Part shown: positions 1 through 6,337 of the stretch, piece by piece | Numbering within the stretch: the first letter of the stretch is position 1 | Layout of the letters: the number at the start of each line of letters is the position of its first letter | DNA from: a virus | DNA: 33,114 nucleotides | IMG/VR virus record: IMGVR_UViG_3300047328_000023 | Location: 1-33,114 of that record | Reading direction: 5' to 3' (one strand) | Translations under genes and position numbers: made by a program | The notes under the pieces: generated by a model | Told to the model about the DNA's origin: nothing | What the model saw: only the letters and a program-made list of their open reading frames with translations | Database searches by the model: none

Positions 1-1
1 C

Positions 2-118
2 ACGGCGACGCAGGTGCCCGTGCTGCTGGCGAAGCTGCTACTGCAGGAGCTCGATCGCGTGAATGCCGTGCTGGCCATGCACATCAAGCACGCCGCCAAC
101 AAGCCCACCACCGACTAG
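2..118 (+). CDS. 3' end of an unidentified gene (partial)
   Basis: An open frame enters from the left edge and ends at TAG (116-118), giving 38 residues that end in HAANKPTTD. The visible part is helical, with a leucine-rich stretch (LLAKLLLQEL) followed by a short basic and polar tail. It is in the same orientation as everything downstream, and its stop codon overlaps the first bases of the structured leader that follows. The fragment is too short to assign a function. The reading frame is supported only by its openness and by the fit with the compact gene layout. Confidence 0.5.
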   Translation, partial: TATQVPVLLAKLLLQELDRVNAVLAMHIKHAANKPTTD

Positions 119-211
119 CCGCGGCGAGCGGCAGGCGCGCCGATCCCGGCACTTCAGCTGGGCGGCAACCAGTGGGGAACTGGTGGGAAACCGTCTGCCG
201 CTCCCGCGGCT
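117..211 (+). ncRNA. Candidate structured leader RNA, copy 1
   Basis: The region between the upstream stop codon and the next gene folds into a defined shape. A long closing stem pairs 117-137 with 192-211 (about 20 bp, one bulged C at 125, one G-U pair). Inside it is a hairpin made of GCCG (139-142), a two-base bulge, CCCGGC (145-150), a six-base loop, GCTGGG (157-162) and CGGC (163-166). A second small hairpin follows, CCAG (169-172) with CTGG (180-183) and loop TGGGGAA, then unpaired TGGGAAAC. The 3' arm ends 20 bases before ATG 232. A second copy at 2543-2641 keeps the architecture with different paired bases. I could not match it to a known riboswitch family. A cis-acting regulator of the downstream gene is the simplest inference. 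Confidence 0.65.
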
Positions 212-231
212 CTCTTTCAGGACTGATCGCT

Positions 232-1230
232 ATGAGTTCTTCGTTGTCGCTGGAACGACGCGCCACGCTGGCCGTCGAGGAACCAACCACCCATGCCGTC
301 GGCCTGCAGCGCCCGGCCGAGCAGTTCGCTGCACGCCTTAAGGCCCAGCAGTTTCTCTACACGGCGGTGGTGGAGAACTTGGAGAAGAACATCGACTTCG
401 GCGAACTGCCGTCGGGCGATGATGATTACAAGAAGAAGGGCGACAAGACGCCGCCGAAGTACATGCTGCTCAAGCCGGGCGCGGATCGCATCTGTGCCGC
501 CCTGGGCGCGCAGCCGCGCTTCTCGATCGTGGAGCAGTCGATCGATCACGATCGCCGCACCCCGTACACGAAGCGCAAGAAGGTCTGGCGTGATGGCGCG
601 AACGGGAAGCGCGCGTTCGACTGGAAGGAAGAGTCGGGCGAGTCGCTCGGCTTCTATCGCTTCGTCGTGCGCTGCGAAATCGTGAGTCACGAGACCGGCC
701 TTGTGCTCGGTGAGGACGTGGCGGTCTGCAGCTCCCTCGAGGGCAAGTACGTCGATCGCCCGCGCGAGTCCGAGAACACGATCCTGCAGATGGCGCAGAA
801 GCGCGCGCAGTCGGCCGCCGTCCTCCGCGCCACGGGGCTCTCCGGTCGCTTCGCCGGCGAAGGCGAACCGGTGACCGACGCCGATGAGGATGGCGTGGTG
901 AAGGACGCGCAGGACGGCATCACGCTCGCCCAGGCGCTCGCATATCAGCTGAACAAGGTGCCGCTCGAGACAATGACGCCGCGCGCGTTGCGGAGTGCCC
1001 GCACCTGGTGCGACGGCAAGCTACAGGACGCGCCGGAGGATGCGAAGCTGCTCCGCGCCTCGGCCATGATCGACATGGTGATCAAGCACCGCGAGACGAC
1101 GCCGCTCGCACAGAAGGACGAAGCCGCGCCAGCGCCCACCCCTGCCCCTCCCTCGCCGCCGGCGGCCACCGGCGATGACGTTGGCCTCGCGGATGACGAG
1201 GACGACGATGCCCTTGGCCTCCCCTTCTGA
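232..1230 (+). CDS. Putative ssDNA-binding or annealing recombination protein with SSB-like C-terminal tip
   Basis: The 332-residue protein starts at ATG 232, with AGGA at 219-222 as ribosome site; an earlier in-frame start at 172 lies inside the leader RNA and is rejected. Residues 30-210 form one globular domain. The segment NTILQMAQKRAQSAAVLRAT (182-201) recalls a helix found in phage proteins of recombination modules, but I cannot name the family with certainty. Residues 290-315 are a Pro/Ala-rich linker, and the protein ends in an acidic tail, DDEDDDALGLPF. That ending resembles the acidic, PF-terminated tip by which bacterial SSB recruits repair and replication proteins. Downstream lie a small partner and a DUF2303 protein in one tight operon. 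A role in recombination or replication on single-stranded DNA is an inference. Confidence 0.55.
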   Translation: MSSSLSLERRATLAVEEPTTHAVGLQRPAEQFAARLKAQQFLYTAVVENLEKNIDFGELPSGDDDYKKKGDKTPPKYMLLKPGADRICAALGAQPRFSIVEQSIDHDRRTPYTKRKKVWRDGANGKRAFDWKEESGESLGFYRFVVRCEIVSHETGLVLGEDVAVCSSLEGKYVDRPRESENTILQMAQKRAQSAAVLRATGLSGRFAGEGEPVTDADEDGVVKDAQDGITLAQALAYQLNKVPLETMTPRALRSARTWCDGKLQDAPEDAKLLRASAMIDMVIKHRETTPLAQKDEAAPAPTPAPPSPPAATGDDVGLADDEDDDALGLPF

Positions 1231-1231
1231 C

Positions 1232-1600
1232 ATGGACACCTCGACGAAACCGGTACCACCCGCGTTCCAGACGCTCTGCAACGCGGCAGAGGATGGCCGC
1301 CTGCTGGATGAGCTCAACCTTCGCACGCAGGAACTCGTGGGCGTGATGCGCTCCGAGCAGCAGGCGCGCGGCGGCAAGCCGAAGGGCTCGCTCACGCTGT
1401 CGTTCAGCTTCTCGCTCGACCAGCATGGCCTCATGGCAGTGCAGGCCAACGTCACGACGAAGGAGCCGAAGGCCGAGCGCTCGCGCTCGATCTTCTACGC
1501 CCTGCAGGACAACACGCTGTCCCCGAACAACCCGAAGCAGATCACGATGGATCTCGGCACTCCGCGCGAGGTCGCTCCCCCTGTCATGAAGGTGATGTGA
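1232..1600 (+). CDS. Conserved small protein of the recombination module
   Basis: This 122-residue protein starts at ATG 1232, one base after the previous stop codon; an in-frame ATG at 1175 would overlap the upstream gene by 56 bases and is less likely. The N-terminal third is helical (LLDELNLRTQELVGVMRSEQ). The centre alternates like beta strands (GSLTLSFSFSLDQHGLMAVQ). No catalytic motif, signal peptide or membrane segment is seen. Its stop is separated by one base from the next ATG, so the three genes 232-2531 look translationally coupled. Similar small proteins sit beside DUF2303 genes in other phages, as far as I recall, but no function is assigned. Confidence 0.7.
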   Translation: MDTSTKPVPPAFQTLCNAAEDGRLLDELNLRTQELVGVMRSEQQARGGKPKGSLTLSFSFSLDQHGLMAVQANVTTKEPKAERSRSIFYALQDNTLSPNNPKQITMDLGTPREVAPPVMKVM

Positions 1601-1601
1601 G

Positions 1602-2531
1602 ATGAGCACGCTGAATCACCTAAGCGATGACGCGAGCGGTACCGCTGCCGTCATCAATGCCGTCGAACGCCTGAGCGGCTTCGATCTGAATCACCTCAGT
1701 ATCAAGGCCGGATGGGAAGGCGACGTGCCGGTCGCGGTTGTGCCCGAAGGCAAGTCGCTGCAGTCGGTCAAGAAGCTGCTCGACGAGTACGCGACGGCGC
1801 CGGACCGCATCACCGGTACCGCGCACCTCCGTGACGAGGCCTCGTTCATCGCGCACGTAAACGAACAGAAGGAGCTGACCACGCGCATCTTCTGCGAGCC
1901 GACGGCATCGCCGCCCACCTTCACCGCGGTGTACGACTACCACGATGTCGTGAATGGCGAGCAGCGGCCGGCGTTCGGCGCGCACCGCGCGGTGTGGCCG
2001 CTCACGATGTCCAAGGAGTGGACCGCGTGGCTGTCGCAGGCCGGGAAAAGCATGTCGCCGCAGGACTTCGCCGAGTTCCTCGAGCTGCGCGTGCCGGATG
2101 TCTACTGGGGCGACCAGCAGAGCGACTACACGAAGCTCCTCGTGCAGCAGCTCGAGCTCCGCCTGGCCACGCCGTCGGCACTGATCGCGCTCTCGCGCAA
2201 CTTGGCGGTGAACGTCGACGTGCAGGTACGCCAGGCGCAGACCCTGTCGTCGGGCGAGATCGCGATCACGTACGTCGAGCAGCACAAGGATGGCGAGGGC
2301 CAGCCGATCCGCGTGCCGAACGCCTTCCTGATCGCCATCCCGGTCATCCAGGGCGGCCCGGCGTATCAGCTGCTCGCCCGCCTGGCGTACCGCATCCGCG
2401 AGGGGAAGGTCACCTGGTCGTATCAGCTGCACCGCACGGATCTCGCGTTCGATGCCGCGCTCAAGGAGATCGGCGAACGCGTGGCGCTCGAAACCGCGCG
2501 CACCGTGTTCCTCGGCAGCCCGGAGAAGTAA
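1602..2531 (+). CDS. DUF2303 (YfdQ-like) phage protein
   Basis: The 309-residue protein has the layout of the DUF2303 family, represented by YfdQ of an E. coli prophage. It has a segment on filling or padding a list (SLQSVKKLLDEYATAPDRIT), then SFIAHVNEQK, then a beta-rich core with TAVYDYHDVVNG and the conserved AHRAVWPLTMSKEWTAW region around residues 125-150. The C-terminal half is also beta-rich. The family is common in temperate phages next to recombination or exonuclease genes, but its biochemical role is not established. It starts one base after the previous stop. The gene is followed by the second structured leader rather than another coupled gene. Confidence 0.8.
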   Translation: MSTLNHLSDDASGTAAVINAVERLSGFDLNHLSIKAGWEGDVPVAVVPEGKSLQSVKKLLDEYATAPDRITGTAHLRDEASFIAHVNEQKELTTRIFCEPTASPPTFTAVYDYHDVVNGEQRPAFGAHRAVWPLTMSKEWTAWLSQAGKSMSPQDFAEFLELRVPDVYWGDQQSDYTKLLVQQLELRLATPSALIALSRNLAVNVDVQVRQAQTLSSGEIAITYVEQHKDGEGQPIRVPNAFLIAIPVIQGGPAYQLLARLAYRIREGKVTWSYQLHRTDLAFDAALKEIGERVALETARTVFLGSPEK

Positions 2532-2542
2532 GTCCACCGCGA

Positions 2543-2641
2543 GAGCCGCGCGTAGCGGCGGGTGCGTCGACCCTGACACCTCGGTCAGGCGACACCAGTG
2601 GGGATAAAGCTGTGAGAAACCACCCGCCGCTGCCGCGGCTC
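2543..2641 (+). ncRNA. Candidate structured leader RNA, copy 2
   Basis: This element has the same plan as 117-211. The closing stem pairs 2543-2564 with 2621-2641: 8 outer pairs, a small internal loop, and 11 inner pairs. The internal hairpin is GTCG (2566-2569), a two-base bulge, CCTGAC (2572-2577), a six-base loop, GTCAGG (2584-2589) and CGAC (2590-2593). A weaker CAG/CTG hairpin carries the loop TGGGGATAAA and is followed by unpaired GAGAAAC. The unpaired motifs CCAGTGGGGA and GAAACC are shared with copy 1, while most paired positions differ and still pair. The 3' arm ends 11 bases before ATG 2653, and that start has no clear ribosome site of its own. Confidence 0.65.
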
Positions 2642-2652
2642 CATTCCTGACG

Positions 2653-2997
2653 ATGCCTGAAACTTCTGCTCCCGTGACAGCGCTCGAATCCGCCCTCCAC
2701 GCTCTCGTGCGGCGGTGGACAGAGGACGTCGTCCGGCGCCGCGCGATGAGTATGCACGACATGACCGCCGACGTGATTCATTCCCTGGCGGCGGAGCTCG
2801 TGCAGGTGATGAGCGTGGCCAGTGTGGAGGACGAGGAGCTCTCGCCGGCGGAGTTCGCCGCCCTGCCCCACATCAACAAGTCCGCGTCGACCGTGCGGCG
2901 CTGGTGTCAGCACGGACGGATCGAATGCCGGCCCGTGGGCCGTGACTACCGCATCCGCCGCGGCACGCTGCCGCCGCGCATTGTGATGGCCTCGTGA
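2653..2997 (+). CDS. Excisionase-like helix-turn-helix DNA-binding protein
   Basis: The 114-residue protein has a helical N-terminal half and a C-terminal MerR/Xis-type winged helix at about residues 64-104: SPAEFAALPHINKSASTVRR, then WCQHGRIECRPVGRDYRI. The pattern of a helix, a turn, the recognition helix with TVRRW, and a basic wing matches excisionase-family proteins. It lies directly upstream of the integrase, whose GTG start overlaps its stop codon (GTGA), so co-expression is likely. By analogy it would bend attachment-site DNA and direct excision, but a regulator of early transcription is also possible. Expression may be governed by the structured leader immediately upstream. Confidence 0.65.
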   Translation: MPETSAPVTALESALHALVRRWTEDVVRRRAMSMHDMTADVIHSLAAELVQVMSVASVEDEELSPAEFAALPHINKSASTVRRWCQHGRIECRPVGRDYRIRRGTLPPRIVMAS

Positions 2998-4457
2998 GCA
3001 AGCCGGTCGTCGCGTGGCGCTACGAAGTGGGCATCAAGCCGCACAAGGTCACCGCGTTCGAGGATCTCGCGCGCGGTGGCGTCGTGACGCTCCGCTGGTA
3101 CGTCGGCAACGGGACGCAGCGGAAGCGCCGCCTCAACGCGCTCGGGTTCACGGTGCGCGGCGCGCGAGCCGCGCTCGATCGCGCGCAGGTCGCGCGCGCC
3201 ATGGCGGCCGCGGATGAACAGCACCTCGCCCTGGTGCAGGGTCGCGAGAAGGGCGTCCCTGTGGTGGTGATCGAGCCGCTGACCATCGAACAGGGCTGGC
3301 TGCGCGCCAAGCATCCTGACACGGGCAAGTGGAACAAGGATACGGCGCACCGGAAGGACATCGACCGCGCGATCAGTCGTGCGGTGCTCACGTGGGGCAA
3401 GGGCTTCACCTGGGATGAGGTCGACCGGGGGGCGCTGCGGAAGCTCTGGCGCCGTGAGCTCGTGCGCCTCCGGAACGCGGGCCATGACGGGTATCGTGGC
3501 GCGCAGCTGCTGGTCGATCTCGTGCTGGCCGTGGGCGCCTGGCTGCGCGATGAGCAGCTCGTGGCACCGACGGCGGCGCTCAAGTGGAAAGGAATGGACG
3601 CCGAGTTTCAGGCCGACGCCGGCGAGCACATTCCCAAGCGACCGCGATACACCGTGGAGGAATACCGGAAGCTTTTCGCCGCAGCATGGAAGGCGGATGA
3701 GCGCTATGGCCTGCTCTACGACTTGGGGGCCGAGTTTCGACTGGGACAGGTGTCGCCTACGAAGCGCTCCGAGCTCGATCGCGAGGGCGGCCGACTGCGC
3801 ATCCGTGGCCACGGCAAGAAGCGCGGCGAGGTGATCGTGTTCACCGATGCGCAGAAAGCGAACGTCGAGCGCGCGCTGACCATCGGTTACCTCGCGGGCC
3901 TCGAGGCCGCCTACGTCGCGAAAGAGATCGCGGACTACCCGTTGTTCCCCGGTGGCCATTTCCACACAGACGCCGAGGGGCACATGGTCTCGCGCGCTAC
4001 CTATGCCGAGCGCGATCCGGTCGATCGGTCTGCGTGGCAGACGTGGCACCGCCGCGCCGAGGAGATCGCCGAGATCCCGCACGTGAAGGGCCGTGGGCCG
4101 TACGGCGCGCGCCGCAGCGGCGTGGACGCTGCGAACGAGCTGAACATCAGCCGCAAGGGAATGCGCGCGTGGGGCGGCTGGGGCAACGACCAGATGCCTG
4201 ACAACGTGTACGCCGATCGTGAGCAAGACTCGGCGCGTGTGGAGGCCTCTGACGTGCGCGCGAAGGCGCGCGGACTGCCCTCAAGCACGCCACCGCCGAC
4301 ATCATCGACGCCCGGCTCAGACACCAACGAATTGCAAAAACCGTCGCAAAACCGTCGCATCACGCAAAACGGCGCGACATCCGAAGATGACGCGCCGTTG
4401 CACACCCAGACCGAACCACCACAACCACACGAGGTTAGCGATGTCGGCACACAATAG
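2994..4457 (+). CDS. int: Divergent tyrosine integrase
   Basis: The 487-residue protein starts at GTG 2994, overlapping the previous stop. An arm/core-binding region covers roughly residues 1-210. The catalytic domain shows the tyrosine recombinase landmarks in a degenerate form: an arginine in GAEFRLGQV (R249), a basic beta turn GHGKKRGEV (K275/K276), GPYGARRSG with R373 in the place of the HxxR motif, GGWGND (W396, where His or Trp is usual) and a candidate nucleophile Y406 in DNVYADRE. The first His of HxxR is not seen. A polar, Pro/Thr-rich tail of about 75 residues follows the active site. The stop codon abuts a tRNA-like 3' half at 4457, as expected for an integrase next to its own attP. 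Confidence 0.75.
   Translation: MSKPVVAWRYEVGIKPHKVTAFEDLARGGVVTLRWYVGNGTQRKRRLNALGFTVRGARAALDRAQVARAMAAADEQHLALVQGREKGVPVVVIEPLTIEQGWLRAKHPDTGKWNKDTAHRKDIDRAISRAVLTWGKGFTWDEVDRGALRKLWRRELVRLRNAGHDGYRGAQLLVDLVLAVGAWLRDEQLVAPTAALKWKGMDAEFQADAGEHIPKRPRYTVEEYRKLFAAAWKADERYGLLYDLGAEFRLGQVSPTKRSELDREGGRLRIRGHGKKRGEVIVFTDAQKANVERALTIGYLAGLEAAYVAKEIADYPLFPGGHFHTDAEGHMVSRATYAERDPVDRSAWQTWHRRAEEIAEIPHVKGRGPYGARRSGVDAANELNISRKGMRAWGGWGNDQMPDNVYADREQDSARVEASDVRAKARGLPSSTPPPTSSTPGSDTNELQKPSQNRRITQNGATSEDDAPLHTQTEPPQPHEVSDVGTQ
4341..4365 (+). repeat. Left-flank repeat, candidate integrase arm-type site
   Basis: Two TCGCA units 11 bases apart lie in the end of the integrase gene (CCGTCGCAAAACCGTCGCAT, followed by CACGC). 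A very similar block lies at 4608-4631 on the other side of the tRNA-like core. Paired repeats on both sides of a core are what integrase arm-binding sites look like. This is inference from position and similarity only. Confidence 0.4.
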
Positions 4458-4497
4458 CTGGGGGGAGACTCGAACTCCCGACCTCACGATTATGAGG
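4456..4497 (-). other. attP core: 3' half of a CAT-anticodon tRNA
   Basis: On the minus strand this block reads as the 3' half of a tRNA. It has the anticodon loop CTCATAA (4490-4496, CAT anticodon), the 3' strand of the anticodon stem, a five-base variable loop AGGTC, a perfect T arm GGGAG-TTCGAGT-CTCCC (4463-4479) and the acceptor strand CCCAGCT. No matching acceptor 5' strand (AGCTGGG) or D arm follows beyond 4497, so it is not a complete tRNA gene. A tRNA 3' half directly after an integrase gene is the classic phage attachment core, which restores the host tRNA on integration. The implied target is a host tRNA with a CAT anticodon (Met or modified Ile). Confidence 0.75.
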
Positions 4498-4607
4498 CAT
4501 GGCGTAAACGCAACGCCACCACGCACTTCGCTCGCCCCTTTAATAGTTGTAACCGGCCGCTCCGTGAGCGCTGGCGCTCGCTTCTTGTCCCGCGATGCGT
4601 GCAATGC

Positions 4608-4631
4608 GCGTCGCAAATCGTCGCATCGCGC
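4608..4631 (+). repeat. Right-flank repeat, candidate integrase arm-type site
   Basis: GCGTCGCAAATCGTCGCATC, continuing as GCGC, has two TCGCA units 10 bases apart and resembles the block at 4341-4365. The 4498-4607 stretch between the core and this repeat shows no convincing gene. It holds a short GAGCG/CGCTC hairpin (around 4566-4579) and an A/T-rich patch (TTTAATAGTTGTAA, 4539-4552) that might be a promoter or strand-exchange flank. No more can be said from sequence. Confidence 0.4.
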
Positions 4632-4646
4632 GGAGGGCCTCGCGTG

Positions 4647-4841
4647 ATGCACATGACCAATCTGTCGCAGCCTGCGACGGCGCCGACGGCTGATTTCGAG
4701 GCCTCGTGCACCGCCTCCGCCTGCCCGGCGCCGACGCCCGGCAGCCCGCTTTTTCAGGAGCTCACGGCGTCCGAATTGGTCATCGATCCGTCGCCGGATC
4801 GTGTGGTCGATCGGCCCGCGGTCGCGAGGACCGGCGCATGA
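4647..4841 (+). CDS. Small protein of unknown function
   Basis: The 64-residue protein starts at ATG 4647, nine bases after the ribosome site GGAGGG (4632-4637). It begins MHMTNLSQPATAPTADFEAS and is rich in Ala, Pro, Thr and Ser, with two cysteines (SCTASAC). The C-terminal third has a short hydrophobic stretch (LFQELTASELVI) and is otherwise polar and low in predicted structure. It is the first gene after the attachment region and overlaps the next gene by four bases (ATGA). I do not recognise a family. The strong ribosome site and the coupled junction are the main support that it is expressed. Confidence 0.5.
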   Translation: MHMTNLSQPATAPTADFEASCTASACPAPTPGSPLFQELTASELVIDPSPDRVVDRPAVARTGA

Positions 4842-5152
4842 TCACGAACGATCTGCCGCTCTTCGCCACGCACGCCGGCACGGCGCCGTTGCATCGCCGG
4901 AGTGATGCGCCGACCGCCATCGCGGCGGCCGAAGCCGTCGCGGACAAGCTGAGTGGCCGGCAGGCGATGGTGCTGGCCGCCTTCACCGCCGCCGGTGCGC
5001 ATGGCCTCACCGACCGTGAGCTCGAGCAGCGTCGCGAGTTCGCGCAGTGGGCGCCCTCGACGGCGCGCAAACGGCGCTCCGAACTCTTTCACCTGGGTAG
5101 GCTGGTGGACGGCGGCCGCCGCGACGGGCTGACCGTCTGGAGGCTCGCATGA
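4838..5152 (+). CDS. Winged-helix DNA-binding protein
   Basis: The protein is 104 residues, starting at ATG 4838 in an ATGA overlap with the preceding stop. Residues 45-104 form a winged helix: a helix that senses mixed repertoires (HGLTDRELEQRREFAQ), a second helix with STARKRRSELFHLG, and a wing ending LTVWRLA. This pattern, a turn into xTARKRRSEL followed by a short hairpin, is common in small phage proteins of the early region that bind DNA. The first 40 residues (MITNDLPLFATHAG) look like a flexible N-terminus. A regulatory or replication-associated role is plausible but not shown. Confidence 0.65.
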   Translation: MITNDLPLFATHAGTAPLHRRSDAPTAIAAAEAVADKLSGRQAMVLAAFTAAGAHGLTDRELEQRREFAQWAPSTARKRRSELFHLGRLVDGGRRDGLTVWRLA

Positions 5153-5679
5153 GCCGCCGCCTTCGCCGTCAGATCGGCAACGCCGCGCAGCGCCAGATGG
5201 CGATCGCCCGGCTCGTGTCGCAGACCGAAGCCCTCGTCGATGCCCCGCAGCCCTGGGGGGCGTGGCGCGAGCGGTCCCTCTCCGAGAGCTTGCGGCCGGC
5301 GCCGCATGGTGTCACGCAGATCTTCGAGAACGGCTGGTTCGCCGTGTCGATTCGCCCGATCGCGTCCGGCTACCACCTGTTCATCTCGAACGCGCCGGGC
5401 ACGCCGGTGCGCAGCTGGCACGACCTGCAGCGCATCAAGAACGAGCTGATTGGCTACGACCATACCGCCGTCGAGATCTTCCCACCGCAGAAGGAGGTGG
5501 TCGACCAGGCGAACATGACGCACCTGTGGGTGCTCAAGCTGTATCGGTCACTGCCGCCAGACTTCTCGCTGGTCCAGTGGATGCACGAGGCCGATGAGGC
5601 GCGGGCACGAGCCGCCGCTCGGGCAACGGCGCGAGACGCCGACGTCGACGTCGACGACGCCGCGGCGGTGCTCTCGTGA
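5149..5679 (+). CDS. Conserved phage protein (DUF7694-like)
   Basis: The 176-residue protein starts at ATG 5149 inside the previous stop (ATGA). After a basic N-terminus (RRLRRQIGNAAQRQ), a compact domain covers about residues 60-130, with VRSWHDLQRIKNELIGYDHT, AVEIFPPQKEVVDQANMTHL and WVLKLY. These blocks match a domain I recall as DUF7694, found in phages and alphaproteobacteria and without known activity. The C-terminal 35 residues are an Ala/Arg/Asp-rich tail. The compact fold with few catalytic polar clusters suggests a binding rather than an enzymatic role; that is inference. Confidence 0.6.
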   Translation: MSRRLRRQIGNAAQRQMAIARLVSQTEALVDAPQPWGAWRERSLSESLRPAPHGVTQIFENGWFAVSIRPIASGYHLFISNAPGTPVRSWHDLQRIKNELIGYDHTAVEIFPPQKEVVDQANMTHLWVLKLYRSLPPDFSLVQWMHEADEARARAAARATARDADVDVDDAAAVLS

Positions 5680-6101
5680 GCGCGTCCGTCTGGATGTCTC
5701 GAAAGGGCAAGATCGCCATGGGCGGCGGTCGTAAGATCAGCGTCGATGCGCTGTTCAGCGACGCTGCGCCCGGGATTGCCCTGCACGCTGGCCAGTGGCT
5801 CGATCTCGAGGGCAGCAAAGGGAAGAGCCAAGTCGACACAGCGTCGGGCTGGCGTCCTTACACCGTTGACAACGGCGCCGCGTGCGGACCGATCTTCTAC
5901 GACCTCGAGAAGGCCAGCGCCTACGCGATCAGCGTCGCCGCGCTCACCGACTGGAACACGGTCGGAAAGCTGGTGCCTGCCCCGCTCTACGCGAAGCTCA
6001 TGCGCCTCTGGTATCCAGCGGCCGGCAAGAAGCTCACGAAGGCGATGCGGGCCGAGCTCGCGCAGATGGAAGGTGAGACCGAGACGGCGGTGACGGCATG
6101 A
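5676..6101 (+). CDS. Hypothetical early protein
   Basis: The 141-residue protein starts at GTG 5676, overlapping the previous stop as GTGA. The sequence mixes short strands and helices, with a Gly-rich start (KGKIAMGGGRKISVDALFSD), a segment GWRPYTVDNGAACGPIFYDL, and a C-terminal helix LTKAMRAELAQMEGE. I see no signal peptide, membrane segment or catalytic motif. The next gene overlaps by four bases (ATGA 6098). No family is recognised; the gene is supported by length, codon use and its place in an unbroken coupled chain. Confidence 0.6.
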   Translation: MSASVWMSRKGKIAMGGGRKISVDALFSDAAPGIALHAGQWLDLEGSKGKSQVDTASGWRPYTVDNGAACGPIFYDLEKASAYAISVAALTDWNTVGKLVPAPLYAKLMRLWYPAAGKKLTKAMRAELAQMEGETETAVTA

Positions 6102-6337
6102 CCGCAACCCGAGAGTTCACCGTGAAGCGCGACAGCGTCCGCGCAAAGCTACTCTTCAACATGAGCGAGAACCCGGAGGCGCCGACATCGCTCCGGGATC
6201 TGCAGGCCGCCATCCCGGTCAATCCGAAGGCGCTGAGCGTGGAACTCGTGCACCTGCAGAAGCTCGGCGCGGTGGAGCGCGTCGGTCGTGGCCTCTACAT
6301 CCGCCACGTCGGTGAGAAGCGGGAGTTCCGGCAATGA
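6098..6337 (+). CDS. Small winged-helix protein
   Basis: The 79-residue protein starts at ATG 6098 in an ATGA overlap. Nearly the whole length is a winged helix: a first helix around SVRAKLLFNMSEN, a turn to LRDLQAAIPVNPKALSVELV as the DNA-reading helices, and a wing VERVGRGLYIRHVG. It resembles the MarR/ArsR-like single-domain proteins of phage early operons. The C-terminus (EKREFRQ) is basic. A transcriptional role is inferred from fold only. Confidence 0.6.
   Translation: MTATREFTVKRDSVRAKLLFNMSENPEAPTSLRDLQAAIPVNPKALSVELVHLQKLGAVERVGRGLYIRHVGEKREFRQ

Noticed and set aside
117-211. Match to ZTP, SAM or cobalamin riboswitches
   Set aside because: Short phrases such as GGTGGGAAACC and GGCAACC look similar, but the GGC is part of a stem that changes in copy 2, and the conserved cores of these families are absent.
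1620-2762. 380-residue minus-strand ORF
   Set aside because: It is the antisense shadow of the DUF2303 gene in GC-rich DNA and has an Arg/Leu/Ala/His-rich composition without domain features.
4341-4365. CRISPR-like repeats
   Set aside because: Only two short units per block, no spacers and no cas genes.
4456-4530. Complete tRNA gene on the minus strand
   Set aside because: The 3' half is perfect, but no acceptor 5' strand or D arm follows at the right distance.
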